From UBA964 sp031382085 (GTDB lineage: Bacteria > Pseudomonadota > Gammaproteobacteria > Steroidobacterales > Steroidobacteraceae), in contig JANMYM010000015.1 in the NCBI GenBank assembly GCA_031382085.1, positions 1 to 64,000 on the forward strand: a stretch of DNA of 64,000 nt, in the 5' to 3' direction. Shown in pieces: positions 43,612 through 52,088 of this stretch (position 1 is the first letter of the stretch; the number at the start of each line of letters is the position of its first letter). Under the pieces are notes generated by a model. The model had not been told where the DNA came from. It saw nothing but the letters and a program-made list of their open reading frames with translations, and ran no database searches. The translations under genes were made by a program, and so were the position numbers.

Positions 43612-44520
43612 CTAGGCCAGCATCTTCTCGACTGGCAGTACTAACAGCGCACTTGCACCGGCAGCCTTGAGACTCTCCAGTGTCTCCCAAAACACGTTTT
43701 CGCGGCAAACGGCATGAACCGCGACCTTATCAGGATGCCCTTCGAGCGGAATGACCGTGGGTCCTTCGCTGCCTGGCAGCAGGCGCGTGATTGCGGGCAG
43801 GGCGCTGCGTGGTGCGTGCAGCATGATGTATTTGCTTTCCCGCACCTGCTGCACGCCGTCCATTCGCATCAGCAGGCGCGCGATCCAGCTCTCGCGCTCA
43901 TCCGGTAATTTTACCGGCGTCCTGATCAGTGCCGCCTGGCTTTCAAACACGGTGCAGACCTCGCGTAAGTGGTTCGCCTGCAGCGTGGATCCGGTCGAAA
44001 CGAGATCGCAGATTGCATCAGCGCGCCCGAGTCGTGGCGCTATTTCCACTGCACCCGAGAGGGTCACGATTTCAGCCAGCAGATTGTTAGCACTGAGCCA
44101 GCGCTGCAGCAGATACGGATACGTTGTTGCCACGCGGCGATTGGCCAGCGTCTGCGGTCCCAGCCACTCGGCGTCTGCGGGCACCGCAATCGACAGGCGG
44201 CAGCGTCCGAAATCCAGGGTCCTGAGGATTTCAAAGCGCGCTTGCGCGCCCCGCGCCTCAAGTTCCAGGCGCTTTTCCTCCAGCACATTGAGTCCAACCA
44301 GACCGAGATCGCAAACGTCTTCCTGCACCAGATCCGGGATGTCATCGTCGCGGACGAACAGTACATCCAACGGCATGTTCTCGCCAAAGCCCATCAGCTG
44401 GTCCTTGCCACGCGAGAGTTTGAGTCCGCAGCGCTGCAGAACATCCACGGAAGGGTCGGTCAGGCGACCGGATTTCTGGACCGCCAGCTTGAGTCGCTGA
44501 TTGGTGTCGGGTGAATTCAC
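43612..44520 (-). CDS. hisG: ATP phosphoribosyltransferase HisG (long form)
   Basis: A 302-residue long-form HisG: LKLAVQKSGRLTDPSVDVLQRCG, LFVRDDDIPDLVQEDVCDLGLVG, DAICDLVSTGSTLQANHLRE and a C-terminal ACT-like regulatory domain (about 225-300, EGPTVIPLEGHPDKVAVHAVC). It makes the first step of histidine synthesis and is normally feedback-inhibited by histidine. It starts with GTG overlapping the upstream TrpR-like gene by 4 nt (GTGA). Confidence 0.96.
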   Translation of the reverse strand: MNSPDTNQRLKLAVQKSGRLTDPSVDVLQRCGLKLSRGKDQLMGFGENMPLDVLFVRDDDIPDLVQEDVCDLGLVGLNVLEEKRLELEARGAQARFEILRTLDFGRCRLSIAVPADAEWLGPQTLANRRVATTYPYLLQRWLSANNLLAEIVTLSGAVEIAPRLGRADAICDLVSTGSTLQANHLREVCTVFESQAALIRTPVKLPDERESWIARLLMRMDGVQQVRESKYIMLHAPRSALPAITRLLPGSEGPTVIPLEGHPDKVAVHAVCRENVFWETLESLKAAGASALLVLPVEKMLA

Positions 44521-44855
44521 TGGGTGTGTCCTGCCGGCCGTTGATGGCGTGGCGCTGCGAGCCGGCGCGCCACGAGTGAATAGCCACCGTTCCCAGCGGC
44601 CAGATAGCGCGCCACGCGCCCGATGGTCGTGACGCTAACACCGGTGAGACTGTGGATCTCGCGGTAGGGGATGCTGCGCTCGAGGTGCTCCACGACCGAC
44701 CAGCGGTCCGCCATGGCCTGCAATTCCGCTGGGGTGCACAGATCACGAAAAAAAGCCCGGCATTCTTCCACGGAACGCAGCTGGCAGACCGCGGCAAACA
44801 GGTTGCGTTCGTTCAGGGCCTCCTGGCGGGGACTGATGTTGCGATGAGTTTTCAT
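44517..44855 (-). CDS. TrpR-like (YerC/YecD-type) regulator heading the his operon
   Basis: A 112-residue TrpR-superfamily protein: FAAVCQLRSVEECRAFFRDLCTPAELQAMADRWSVVEHL, then SIPYREIHSLTGVSVTTIGRVARYLAAG, a helix-turn-helix with the TrpR-like ...TGVSxTTIxR.. recognition helix. In related bacteria this family precedes hisG, and comparative-genomics work that I recall (not verified) predicts it as a histidine regulator, HisR. The first gene of the operon and the perfect dyad overlapping its promoter support autoregulated repression. ATG 44855 is preferred; a TTG 9 nt upstream is in frame. Confidence 0.83.
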   Translation of the reverse strand: MKTHRNISPRQEALNERNLFAAVCQLRSVEECRAFFRDLCTPAELQAMADRWSVVEHLERSIPYREIHSLTGVSVTTIGRVARYLAAGNGGYSLVARRLAAPRHQRPAGHTQ

Positions 44856-44864
44856 AATGCTCAA

Positions 44865-44886
44865 ATGTACTAATACGCTAGTACAT
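44865..44886 (-). promoter_or_regulatory. Palindromic operator of the his operon (TrpR-like site)
   Basis: ATGTACTA (44865-44872) and TAGTACAT (44879-44886) form a perfect 8-bp dyad around a 6-nt spacer, 9 bp upstream of the TrpR-like gene start. The half-site resembles the CTAGTAC core of the E. coli trp operator, as expected for a TrpR-family regulator. Read leftwards, a -35-like TTGCTT and a -10-like TAATGT (18-nt spacer) end next to and partly within the dyad, so binding should block initiation. Confidence 0.72.
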
Positions 44887-44954
44887 TAGCACATTAGAAC
44901 GGCGGGAAGCAAATGCCGTTGACGCAGCCGGTTCACGAAAGTAATATGAGATCA

Positions 44955-45066
44955 CTCATCGAGACCGGCCGAGGGATGGGCCCAAAGACGCCGGGGCAAC
45001 CGCCAGATCTAACCAGTCTGGACATGGTGCCAACTCCTGCAAGGCCTTCGCGCCTAGACAGATGAG
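44955..45066 (+). ncRNA. SAM-I (S-box) riboswitch upstream of metX
   Basis: The segment has the S-box core in order: P1 CTCATC (44955-44960) closing with GATGAG (45061-45066), CGAGACCGG...GAGGGATGGGCCC, GACGCC...GGGGCAACC, then GGTGCCAACTCC. These match the conserved SAM-I aptamer (kink-turn, pseudoknot loop and GGCAACC box). It precedes metX by about 136 nt. SAM binding should turn the downstream met genes off. The expression platform is not obvious; no T-run terminator is seen, so control may be translational. Confidence 0.9.
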
Positions 45067-45202
45067 CGGTTTGCCCGGCTGCCAGCCCTGGTGCTGTCAG
45101 ATGGCGGCAATCAGGTCGCGGCTGCACGCCGCGGCCTACCGCCCAACTTTCGGCAGAAGCTCGGTGAGCGGCCCGAAGTTTATTTCCCGAGGCGGTCGAT
45201 AT

Positions 45203-46252
45203 ATGAACGAAAACCCAGGCAAAACAGCGATCTTCGATCACGCGCCTGACAGTGCGGTGGTTTCGGGCCCGGTTATCCGGCACCGCGATGGCATCCTTGA
45301 AATGCCCGGCGAATTGAAGCTTCACCACGGGGGCGTCCTATCGCGCGTCCGTGTGGCTTGGAGATTGTCGGGCCCGGAAGCGGGGCCGATGGTGGTGGCG
45401 TTAGGCGGCATTTCCGCGGATCGTCGCGTCGCTGCCGCCAGCGCTCAGGAGCCAGGCTGGTGGCAGAACATTGCCGGCCCCGGACTGGCATTGCCGTCGG
45501 ATCGCTGTCGCATCCTCTCGTATGATTACCTGGGCGGCAGCGGCGACACCACCGGGCCGACCGGAGCGGAACTGTTTCCGGCTGTCTCCAGTTACGACCA
45601 GGCCGAGATACTCATGTGGTTGCTGAATCATCTGGGCATCAAGTCCTTGCAGGCGTTGTTCGGCGCCTCCTACGGAGGAATGGTGGGGCTCGCGTTTGCC
45701 GAGCGCTATCCGCAGCGGCTTTCGCGCCTGTGTGTCATCAGCGCTGCAGACCGCGGCCACCCGATGGCCACGGCCTGGCGCAGTGTGCAGCGGGGTATCG
45801 TGCGCTTTGCACAGCAGCAGGGGGATGCACAAGGCGGGCTGAAGCTCGCGCGTGCGTTAGGCATGGCGACCTATCGCAGTCCCGAGGAATTCGCCGCGCG
45901 GTTTTCCGCGGCACCGCAGCACGATGGCGACCGTCATGTGTTTGCTGTCGAGAAATACCTTTTTTCACGTGGCGATGATTTCGTCAAACGGCACAGCCCG
46001 GAAGCGTATCTGGTGTTGTCCGAGTCGATAGACCTGCATCGGGCCGATACGGCGCGCATCTTCGTGCCGACAACCGCGGTCGGTGTAGTGGAAGATCAGC
46101 TGGTTCCCCTGGGCGACGTTCGCGCGATGGTTGCGCGGCTGCCAAACGCCGAACTTATCGAACTCAGCTCGGTTTACGGCCACGACGCTTTTCTCAAGGA
46201 AAATGAACAATTGAAACCGATTTTTGCCAGACTCCTGGGGCTGATCCGATGA
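45203..46252 (+). CDS. metX: Homoserine O-acyltransferase MetX (probably succinyl type)
   Basis: A 349-residue alpha/beta-hydrolase: VVALGGISADRRVA (oxyanion region), YDYLGGSGDTTG, nucleophile Ser in LFGASYGGMVGLAFAERYP, FVPTTAVGVVEDQLVPLGD with the catalytic Asp, and SVYGHDAFLKE with the catalytic His. It activates homoserine for methionine synthesis. In Xanthomonas-like organisms MetX is often a succinyltransferase, so the acyl group is uncertain. ATG 45203 has GAGGCGG upstream; a longer frame reaches back into the riboswitch and is rejected. It overlaps metB by 4 nt and is controlled by the SAM-I riboswitch. Confidence 0.92.
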   Translation: MNENPGKTAIFDHAPDSAVVSGPVIRHRDGILEMPGELKLHHGGVLSRVRVAWRLSGPEAGPMVVALGGISADRRVAAASAQEPGWWQNIAGPGLALPSDRCRILSYDYLGGSGDTTGPTGAELFPAVSSYDQAEILMWLLNHLGIKSLQALFGASYGGMVGLAFAERYPQRLSRLCVISAADRGHPMATAWRSVQRGIVRFAQQQGDAQGGLKLARALGMATYRSPEEFAARFSAAPQHDGDRHVFAVEKYLFSRGDDFVKRHSPEAYLVLSESIDLHRADTARIFVPTTAVGVVEDQLVPLGDVRAMVARLPNAELIELSSVYGHDAFLKENEQLKPIFARLLGLIR

Positions 46253-47406
46253 GTGAGCGTCTGGACTCCGCCACGATTGCGGTTCGCGCCGGGCTGGAAT
46301 CCGATCCAGTCACCGGCGCGGTGGTGCCGCCAATACACCTGACGTCCAATTTCGCGTTTCGCGCTTTCGGCGAGAAGGGCAAGTACGACTACACCCGATC
46401 CGGCAATCCGACGCGCGATTTGTTAGCTGACGCGCTGACGGCGCTTGAGCAGGGTAGCGGCGCGGTTGTCACGTCCTCCGGAATGTCGGCCATCGCACTG
46501 GTAGGGCATCTGTTTCCCGTTGGCTCATTGCTGGTCGCTCCACACGACTGTTACGGCGGTACGTTCCGGTTGTTTTCGGCCTGGCAGAAACGCGGCGAAT
46601 TCCGTGTGCAATTCGTGAATTTCGACGACGACCGGGCGCTCAGCGCAGCGCTTGCCGCCAAACCGGCGCTGTTGTGGATCGAAACCCCCAGCAACCCGCT
46701 GCTGCGGATCACTGATATTGCCGCTTTGGCTGCGCGCGGCCGCGCCGCGGGCGCTGTGGTCGCGGTCGACAACACCTTCCTGTCGCCGGCGTGGCAACTG
46801 CCACTGACGCTCGGCGCCGATCTCGTGCTGCACTCGACCACCAAGTACCTCAACGGCCACAGCGACGTCGTGGGTGGCGCCGTGGTCGCGGCTAACAAAG
46901 AGACTGCCGAACAACTGGCATGGTGGGCCAATTGCCTGGGGGTCACCGGCGCGCCATTCGACAGTTTCCTGACCTTGCGGGGCATACGGACCCTGCAGGC
47001 GCGCCTTGACGTGCACGGTCGCAACGCCCAGGCCATCGCCGGTTTCCTGCACGGACATCCCAAGGTCAGCAGGGTGCTCTATCCGGGCCTGCCGAGCCAT
47101 CCGGGTCATGCGCTCGCGCAGCGCCAACAAAAAGGTTTCGGCGCGATAGTTACCCTGGAACTGAAGGGCGGACACCAGGCGGTGGCGCAATTCGTCAACG
47201 GACTCAGGCTGTTTTCGTTAGCTGAATCGCTGGGAGGTGTCGAAAGCCTGGTAGCGCATCCGGCCACCATGACACATGCCGCGATGGAACCGGCCGACCG
47301 CGTCGCAGCGGGCCTCACCGATGGGCTGCTGCGCCTGTCGATTGGTATCGAAAATGGCGGCGATCTGATCGATGACCTGTCCGCGGGCCTGGATCGAATC
47401 AGCTAA
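46249..47406 (+). CDS. metB: Cystathionine gamma-synthase / O-succinylhomoserine sulfhydrylase
   Basis: A 385-residue Cys/Met metabolism PLP enzyme: PPIHLTSNFAF, YDYTRSGNPTRDLLADALTALE, SSGMSAI, IETPSNPLLRITDI, VDNTFLSP and the PLP Lys in LHSTTKYLNGHSDVVGG. It uses the acylhomoserine made by MetX with cysteine or sulfide. Closely related family members (MetB, MetZ) cannot be separated by eye. The start is coupled to metX (ATGA), so both are under the SAM riboswitch. It converges with leuB, with overlapping stop codons. Confidence 0.9.
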   Translation: MSERLDSATIAVRAGLESDPVTGAVVPPIHLTSNFAFRAFGEKGKYDYTRSGNPTRDLLADALTALEQGSGAVVTSSGMSAIALVGHLFPVGSLLVAPHDCYGGTFRLFSAWQKRGEFRVQFVNFDDDRALSAALAAKPALLWIETPSNPLLRITDIAALAARGRAAGAVVAVDNTFLSPAWQLPLTLGADLVLHSTTKYLNGHSDVVGGAVVAANKETAEQLAWWANCLGVTGAPFDSFLTLRGIRTLQARLDVHGRNAQAIAGFLHGHPKVSRVLYPGLPSHPGHALAQRQQKGFGAIVTLELKGGHQAVAQFVNGLRLFSLAESLGGVESLVAHPATMTHAAMEPADRVAAGLTDGLLRLSIGIENGGDLIDDLSAGLDRIS

Positions 47407-48461
47407 GGCAGAGCCGCGAGCACGGCATCGCCCATCTGCGCGGTGTTCAGCACTTTGGCGCCAGTTTCCGCAAAGTCGGCGGTGCGCGCGCCGCGCGCAA
47501 TCGCCTGGTGGACCGCCGTTTCGATCGCCCGCGCTTCTGCTTCCAGACCTAACGAATGTCGCAGCAACAACGCTGTCGATAGTATGGTGCCGACAGGGTT
47601 GGCGATACCAAGCCCGGCGATATCCGGCGCCGAACCGTGAATTGGCTCGTAAAGTCCCAGCTTGCCATCGCCAAGCGATGCCGAGGGCAGCAAACCCAGT
47701 GACCCCGCCAGCACGGCGGCTTCGTCGGTAAGTATGTCGCCGAACAGATTTTCGGTGAGCAGCACATCGAAGTCCCGGGGTCGGCGAAGCAGGTGCATCG
47801 CCGCGGCATCTACAAACATGTGTTCGATGCTAACGCCCGGAAATTCTTCGCTGATCACACGCTCGCTGACCGCCCGCCACAACCGCGAGGTTTCCAGCAC
47901 GTTGGACTTGTCGATTTGTACGATTTTGCGGCGCCGCGACTGGGCCAGCGTTCCCGCGACCCGCGTTGCACGTACGATCTCCGCTTCGTTGTAACGGCAC
48001 TCGTCGAACGCGCCGTTCGCATCGCGACCCTTGCGGCCGAAATAGCTGCCTCCGGTGAGTTCGCGCACAAATATCAGGTCGACATCGCGCAGGATTTCCG
48101 GTTTGATGACCGTAGCATCGAGCAGGCTGGGGTGCACCTTGATCGGACGCAGATTGGCGTAAACGCCTAGCGCAGCACGCAGCGCGAGCAACGCGGACTC
48201 AGGCCGCACCGGGGCTGCCGGGCCCCATTTGGGTCCGCCGATGGCACCTAACAGAACGGCCGCCGAACTCCTGCACAGCGCGAGCGTGTCCTCGGGCAGG
48301 CCGGTACCACGTGCATCAATGGCCGCTCCGCCAAACAAAGCCTCGCGCAATTCGAAATCATGACCAAACCGGCTGGCGACGGCGCGCAGCACTCGCAACG
48401 CCTGCGCGACCACCTCCGGGCCGATACCGTCGCCCGGCAATACGGCCATCAGGGCTTTCAT
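47403..48461 (-). CDS. leuB: 3-isopropylmalate dehydrogenase
   Basis: A 352-residue beta-decarboxylating dehydrogenase: AVLPGDGIGPEVVAQALRVL, RPESALLALRAALGVYANLRPI, FVRELTGGSYFG, DKSNVLETSRLWRAV, HMFVDAAAMHLLRRP and YEPIHGSAPDIAGLGIANPVGTILS. It catalyses step 3 of leucine synthesis. ATG 48461 overlaps the leuD stop (ATGA); the longer frame lies within leuD. It is the last gene of the ilvC-leuACDB unit. Confidence 0.96.
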   Translation of the reverse strand: MKALMAVLPGDGIGPEVVAQALRVLRAVASRFGHDFELREALFGGAAIDARGTGLPEDTLALCRSSAAVLLGAIGGPKWGPAAPVRPESALLALRAALGVYANLRPIKVHPSLLDATVIKPEILRDVDLIFVRELTGGSYFGRKGRDANGAFDECRYNEAEIVRATRVAGTLAQSRRRKIVQIDKSNVLETSRLWRAVSERVISEEFPGVSIEHMFVDAAAMHLLRRPRDFDVLLTENLFGDILTDEAAVLAGSLGLLPSASLGDGKLGLYEPIHGSAPDIAGLGIANPVGTILSTALLLRHSLGLEAEARAIETAVHQAIARGARTADFAETGAKVLNTAQMGDAVLAALP

Positions 48462-49027
48462 CTGTTTTCGTAGGCGCTGATCGCAGCGTCTTTGGACACC
48501 AGGAAACCGAGTTCGTCGACGCCGTTGAGAAGGCAATAACGCGGGAAAGCCTCGATCGGGAACTTCGTTGTCCGGCCGTCCGGCAGGCGCAGCGTGGTGG
48601 CCTCAAGGTCGATGAGCACTTCTGCGCCCGGATTTTCCAGCAGCCAGACGTGCGTTGCGGCGTCTACAATGACCGGGAGCAGGCCGTTCTTAAGCGAATT
48701 GCTGCGGAAAATATCGGCGATCTCGGTGCTAACAACCGCCTGAAACCCGAAATCCTGCAGCGCCCAGGGCGCATGTTCCCGCGATGACCCGCAACCGATG
48801 TTGCGCCCCGCCACGAGGATTCGGCAGCCAGCGGCTTCAGGCCGATTGAGTATGAAGTCCGGTAGCGGCTTGCCGGCTGCGTCGTAACGCCAGTCGGCGA
48901 ACAAATGCACCCCCAGGCCGCTCTTTACTGTCGTGGTGAGAAATCGACCGGGAATGATCTGGTCGGTGTCAATGTTGGTCGCCGGCATGACAACGGTACG
49001 CGATCTGATGGTTTTAACAGCGTTCAT
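48458..49027 (-). CDS. leuD: 3-isopropylmalate dehydratase small subunit
   Basis: A 189-residue protein with VVMPATNIDTDQIIPGRFL, ILVAGRNIGCGSSREHAPWALQDFGFQAVVS and FRSNSLKNGLLPV, the LeuD signatures. Together with LeuC it isomerises 2- to 3-isopropylmalate. Starts overlap leuC by 4 nt (ATGA). Confidence 0.96.
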   Translation of the reverse strand: MNAVKTIRSRTVVMPATNIDTDQIIPGRFLTTTVKSGLGVHLFADWRYDAAGKPLPDFILNRPEAAGCRILVAGRNIGCGSSREHAPWALQDFGFQAVVSTEIADIFRSNSLKNGLLPVIVDAATHVWLLENPGAEVLIDLEATTLRLPDGRTTKFPIEAFPRYCLLNGVDELGFLVSKDAAISAYENR

Positions 49028-50448
49028 GAATTCCAGTCCCGGGCTGTTATCAATTCCCGCGGGTCAGTTACCCGCCCGCGGATTGCAGAGGCCGCTGCGG
49101 TCTGCGGACTGGCTAACAGGGTGCGCGCACCGACACCCTGGCGGCCCTCGAAGTTGCGGTTGCTGGTGCTGACGGAATATTCGCCCTTGCCAACGGTATC
49201 GCCATTCATGCCGAGGCACATGGAGCAGCCCGACTCGCGCCAGTCGGCGCCTGCAGCACGGAATATTTCGTGCAGGCCTTCAGCTTCGGCGGCGCGCTTG
49301 ACCGCTTGCGAACCGGGCACCACCAGCATGGTTACGCCAGCGGCAATCTTGTGGCCACGTAGTACATGCGCTGCGCTGCGCAAATCGGACAGGCGGCCAT
49401 TGGTACAGCTGCCGACAAACACCACATTTACCGGTGAGTTGCGAATCGGCTCGCCAGGCGTCAGGCCCATGTAACGAATCGCCGCATCGAACACCGGGTC
49501 ACCGCGATGGTCCGGTATGTTCCCGGAAATGGGTGCCACCATGCCAGGGTTTGTGCCCCAGGTGATCATCGGTTCAAGCCCGCCCGCATCGATCTCGACG
49601 GACTTGTCGAACACAGCACCGTCGTCGGTAACCAGCTTGCGCCAACTCGCGACAGCCTGGTCCCAGGCCACGCCCTTGGGCGCGCGCGGTGTCTGGGCCA
49701 GGTATTCAAAGGTAGTGTCGTCCGGCGCGATCATGCCGGCGCGAGCGCCTGCTTCGATGGACATATTGCAGACCGTCATGCGCTCATCCATCGACAGGGC
49801 TCGAATGGCCGCGCCACGGTATTCAATGACATGTCCAGTGCCGCCGGACACACCGACCTTGCCGATGATCGACAGAATCAGGTCTTTGGCGGTCACGCCA
49901 GTAGGCAGGCGACCGTTGATGTTCACTGCGAAGGTTTTCGGCTTGGTTTGCAGCAGGCATTGTGTCGCGAGGACGTGGCCGACTTCAGTCGTGCCGATGC
50001 CAAACGCAAGCGCGCCGAACGCACCGTGGGTGGACGTGTGGCTGTCGCCACAGACGATGGTGCGGCCCGGCTGAGTGACGCCCAGTTCCGGACCGATGAT
50101 ATGCACGATGCCGCGCAGATCGTGCTGCAATCCTAACAATTCGACACCAAAATCGGCACAGTTCTGTTCCAGCTGCCTGATCTGCTTGGCGGCGGACTCA
50201 ATTGTGATCGGCATGCCGCCAAACACCTGTTCGGTGCGTGTCGGCGTTGCGTGATCCATCGTCGCCAGGATCTTATCCGGGCGCCGCACCTTGAGGCCAC
50301 GAGTGCGCAGCTCGGCAAAGGCCTGTGGGGTGGTCACTTCATGAATCAGGTGCAGATCGATATAGATGACTGCAGGTGTATCGGCGTTTTGCGGCGCCAC
50401 CTCGTGCGTCGACCAGATTTTTTCGAACAGCGTCGTCGGTTGGTTCAT
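49024..50448 (-). CDS. leuC: 3-isopropylmalate dehydratase large subunit
   Basis: A 474-residue aconitase-family protein: YIDLHLIHEVTTPQAF, CGDSHTSTHGAFGALAFGIGTTEVGHVLATQ, the first cluster Cys in VVFVGSCTNGRLSDL and two more in WRESGCSMCLGMN. It binds a 4Fe-4S cluster. It lies 12 bp downstream of leuA, on the same strand. Confidence 0.96.
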   Translation of the reverse strand: MNQPTTLFEKIWSTHEVAPQNADTPAVIYIDLHLIHEVTTPQAFAELRTRGLKVRRPDKILATMDHATPTRTEQVFGGMPITIESAAKQIRQLEQNCADFGVELLGLQHDLRGIVHIIGPELGVTQPGRTIVCGDSHTSTHGAFGALAFGIGTTEVGHVLATQCLLQTKPKTFAVNINGRLPTGVTAKDLILSIIGKVGVSGGTGHVIEYRGAAIRALSMDERMTVCNMSIEAGARAGMIAPDDTTFEYLAQTPRAPKGVAWDQAVASWRKLVTDDGAVFDKSVEIDAGGLEPMITWGTNPGMVAPISGNIPDHRGDPVFDAAIRYMGLTPGEPIRNSPVNVVFVGSCTNGRLSDLRSAAHVLRGHKIAAGVTMLVVPGSQAVKRAAEAEGLHEIFRAAGADWRESGCSMCLGMNGDTVGKGEYSVSTSNRNFEGRQGVGARTLLASPQTAAASAIRGRVTDPRELITARDWNS

Positions 50449-50460
50449 TCGGACTATCCC

Positions 50461-52044
50461 TTATACGGCCGCTTGCGCGACCTTGCGTATGCCGGATCGT
50501 TCGACCTCCAGCCGGTTCTGCGAACGCTGCGATTGCTCAATGCGGTTCATGACCTCGAGAAACGCGCGCGCGCTGGACTCGACGATGTCGGTGCTAACAC
50601 TTGCGCCGCGATAACTGCGCTGGTTGTGGTCAACGTAGACAACAGCTTCGCCTTGCGCATCCTCGCCCGATGAAACGCTGTGCAGTTCGAACTTGCGCAA
50701 TTGGGCATTGATGCCGGTGATGGCTTCGATCGCCTTGAAGGCTGCATCGACCGGGCCATCGCCGGTAGCCGTACGTTCGACCGATCGCCCATCGGCATGC
50801 GTCAATAATACGGTCGCGCTGGCGCCCGCGGCGTCACCGGACCGGGTGGTCATTTTGCTCAGCGTCCAGGGCCCGGAGGCGGTTCCCTCGGAGCGCAACA
50901 CCAAAGCTTCGATATCGCCGTCGAACAGCTCCTTTTTCTTGTCGGCCAGCGCCTTGAACTCGTCGAACACGCGATTGAGTTCGGTTTCGTCCAGTTCAAA
51001 ACCCAGCTCTTTCACACGTTCACGGAAGGCGTGCCGGCCGCTGTGCTTGCCTAACACCAAGCTCGAGCGCGACAGGCCCACGTCCTGCGGCCGCATGATT
51101 TCATAGGTGCTGTGATGCTTCAGCATGCCATGCTGGTGGATACCCGATTCGTGCGCGAAGGCGTTTTCGCCGACCACCGCCTTGTTGCGCGGAATCGGCA
51201 TACCGGTAATGCTCGAAACCAGGCGCGACGTGGGATAGAGCCGCGTGCTGTTGACACGCGTAGTGGCGTTGAAAAAGGCCTCGCGGGTCTTCAGGGCCAT
51301 GACAATTTCTTCCAGCGAGCAATTCCCGGCGCGCTCGCCGATGCCATTGATGGTGCATTCGACCTGGCGCGCGCCCGCGACTACGGCCATCAGGCTGTTA
51401 GCCACCGCCATGCCGAGGTCGTCATGGCAATGCACCGAGAGCACGACTTTGTCGATGCCGCGGACGTTCTTGCGCAGGTACCGGAACAGCTCGGCAAACT
51501 CGTGCGGCACGGTGTAACCCACGGTGTCCGGGATGTTGATGGTGGTGGCGCCAGCTTCGATCGCCGACTCCACCACCTGCGCCAGGAACTCCAGCTCGGT
51601 CCGCGATGCATCCTCAGGCGAGAATTCAACGTCGTCGCAGAATTCCCGCGCGATCCGGATGCCCTCGACCGCCGAGCGGATGATTTCGTCCTTCGCCATG
51701 TTGAGCTTGTATTCACGATGAATCGCGCTGGTCGCGAGAAACACGTGGATGCGCTGCTTCTCGGCATCCTGGAGCGCACGCGCCGCGGCGGTGATGTCTT
51801 CCCGGTTGCAACGCGCCAGTCCGCAGATGGTTGCACCGTGAATTTCGCGCGCGACGGCGTTGACCGATTCCCAGTCGCCACGCGATGCCGCCGGAAATCC
51901 CGCTTCGATGATGTCGACGCCCAGTTCGGCCAGCGCACGCGCGACGCGGAGCTTCTCTGGCTGCGTCATGCTGCATCCTGGCGATTGCTCGCCATCGCGC
52001 AGGGTGGTGTCGAATACCAGGACTCGGTCGGGATTGGGCGCCAT
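50461..52044 (-). CDS. leuA: 2-isopropylmalate synthase
   Basis: A 527-residue enzyme: VLVFDTTLRDGEQSPGCSM, a TIM barrel with VEFSPEDASRTE and CHDDLGMAVANSLMAVVAGARQVECTINGIGERAGN, a linker (HGMLKHHSTYEIMRPQDVG) and a C-terminal regulatory domain (about 395-510) with feedback-site residues. It makes the committed step of leucine synthesis. The ilvC gene precedes it by 44 bp; no ilvB/ilvN gene intervenes. Confidence 0.96.
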   Translation of the reverse strand: MAPNPDRVLVFDTTLRDGEQSPGCSMTQPEKLRVARALAELGVDIIEAGFPAASRGDWESVNAVAREIHGATICGLARCNREDITAAARALQDAEKQRIHVFLATSAIHREYKLNMAKDEIIRSAVEGIRIAREFCDDVEFSPEDASRTELEFLAQVVESAIEAGATTINIPDTVGYTVPHEFAELFRYLRKNVRGIDKVVLSVHCHDDLGMAVANSLMAVVAGARQVECTINGIGERAGNCSLEEIVMALKTREAFFNATTRVNSTRLYPTSRLVSSITGMPIPRNKAVVGENAFAHESGIHQHGMLKHHSTYEIMRPQDVGLSRSSLVLGKHSGRHAFRERVKELGFELDETELNRVFDEFKALADKKKELFDGDIEALVLRSEGTASGPWTLSKMTTRSGDAAGASATVLLTHADGRSVERTATGDGPVDAAFKAIEAITGINAQLRKFELHSVSSGEDAQGEAVVYVDHNQRSYRGASVSTDIVESSARAFLEVMNRIEQSQRSQNRLEVERSGIRKVAQAAV

Positions 52045-52088
52045 GTTGCTGCTCCAGCTAACAAATCATACTTGGGATCTCGCGGTTC

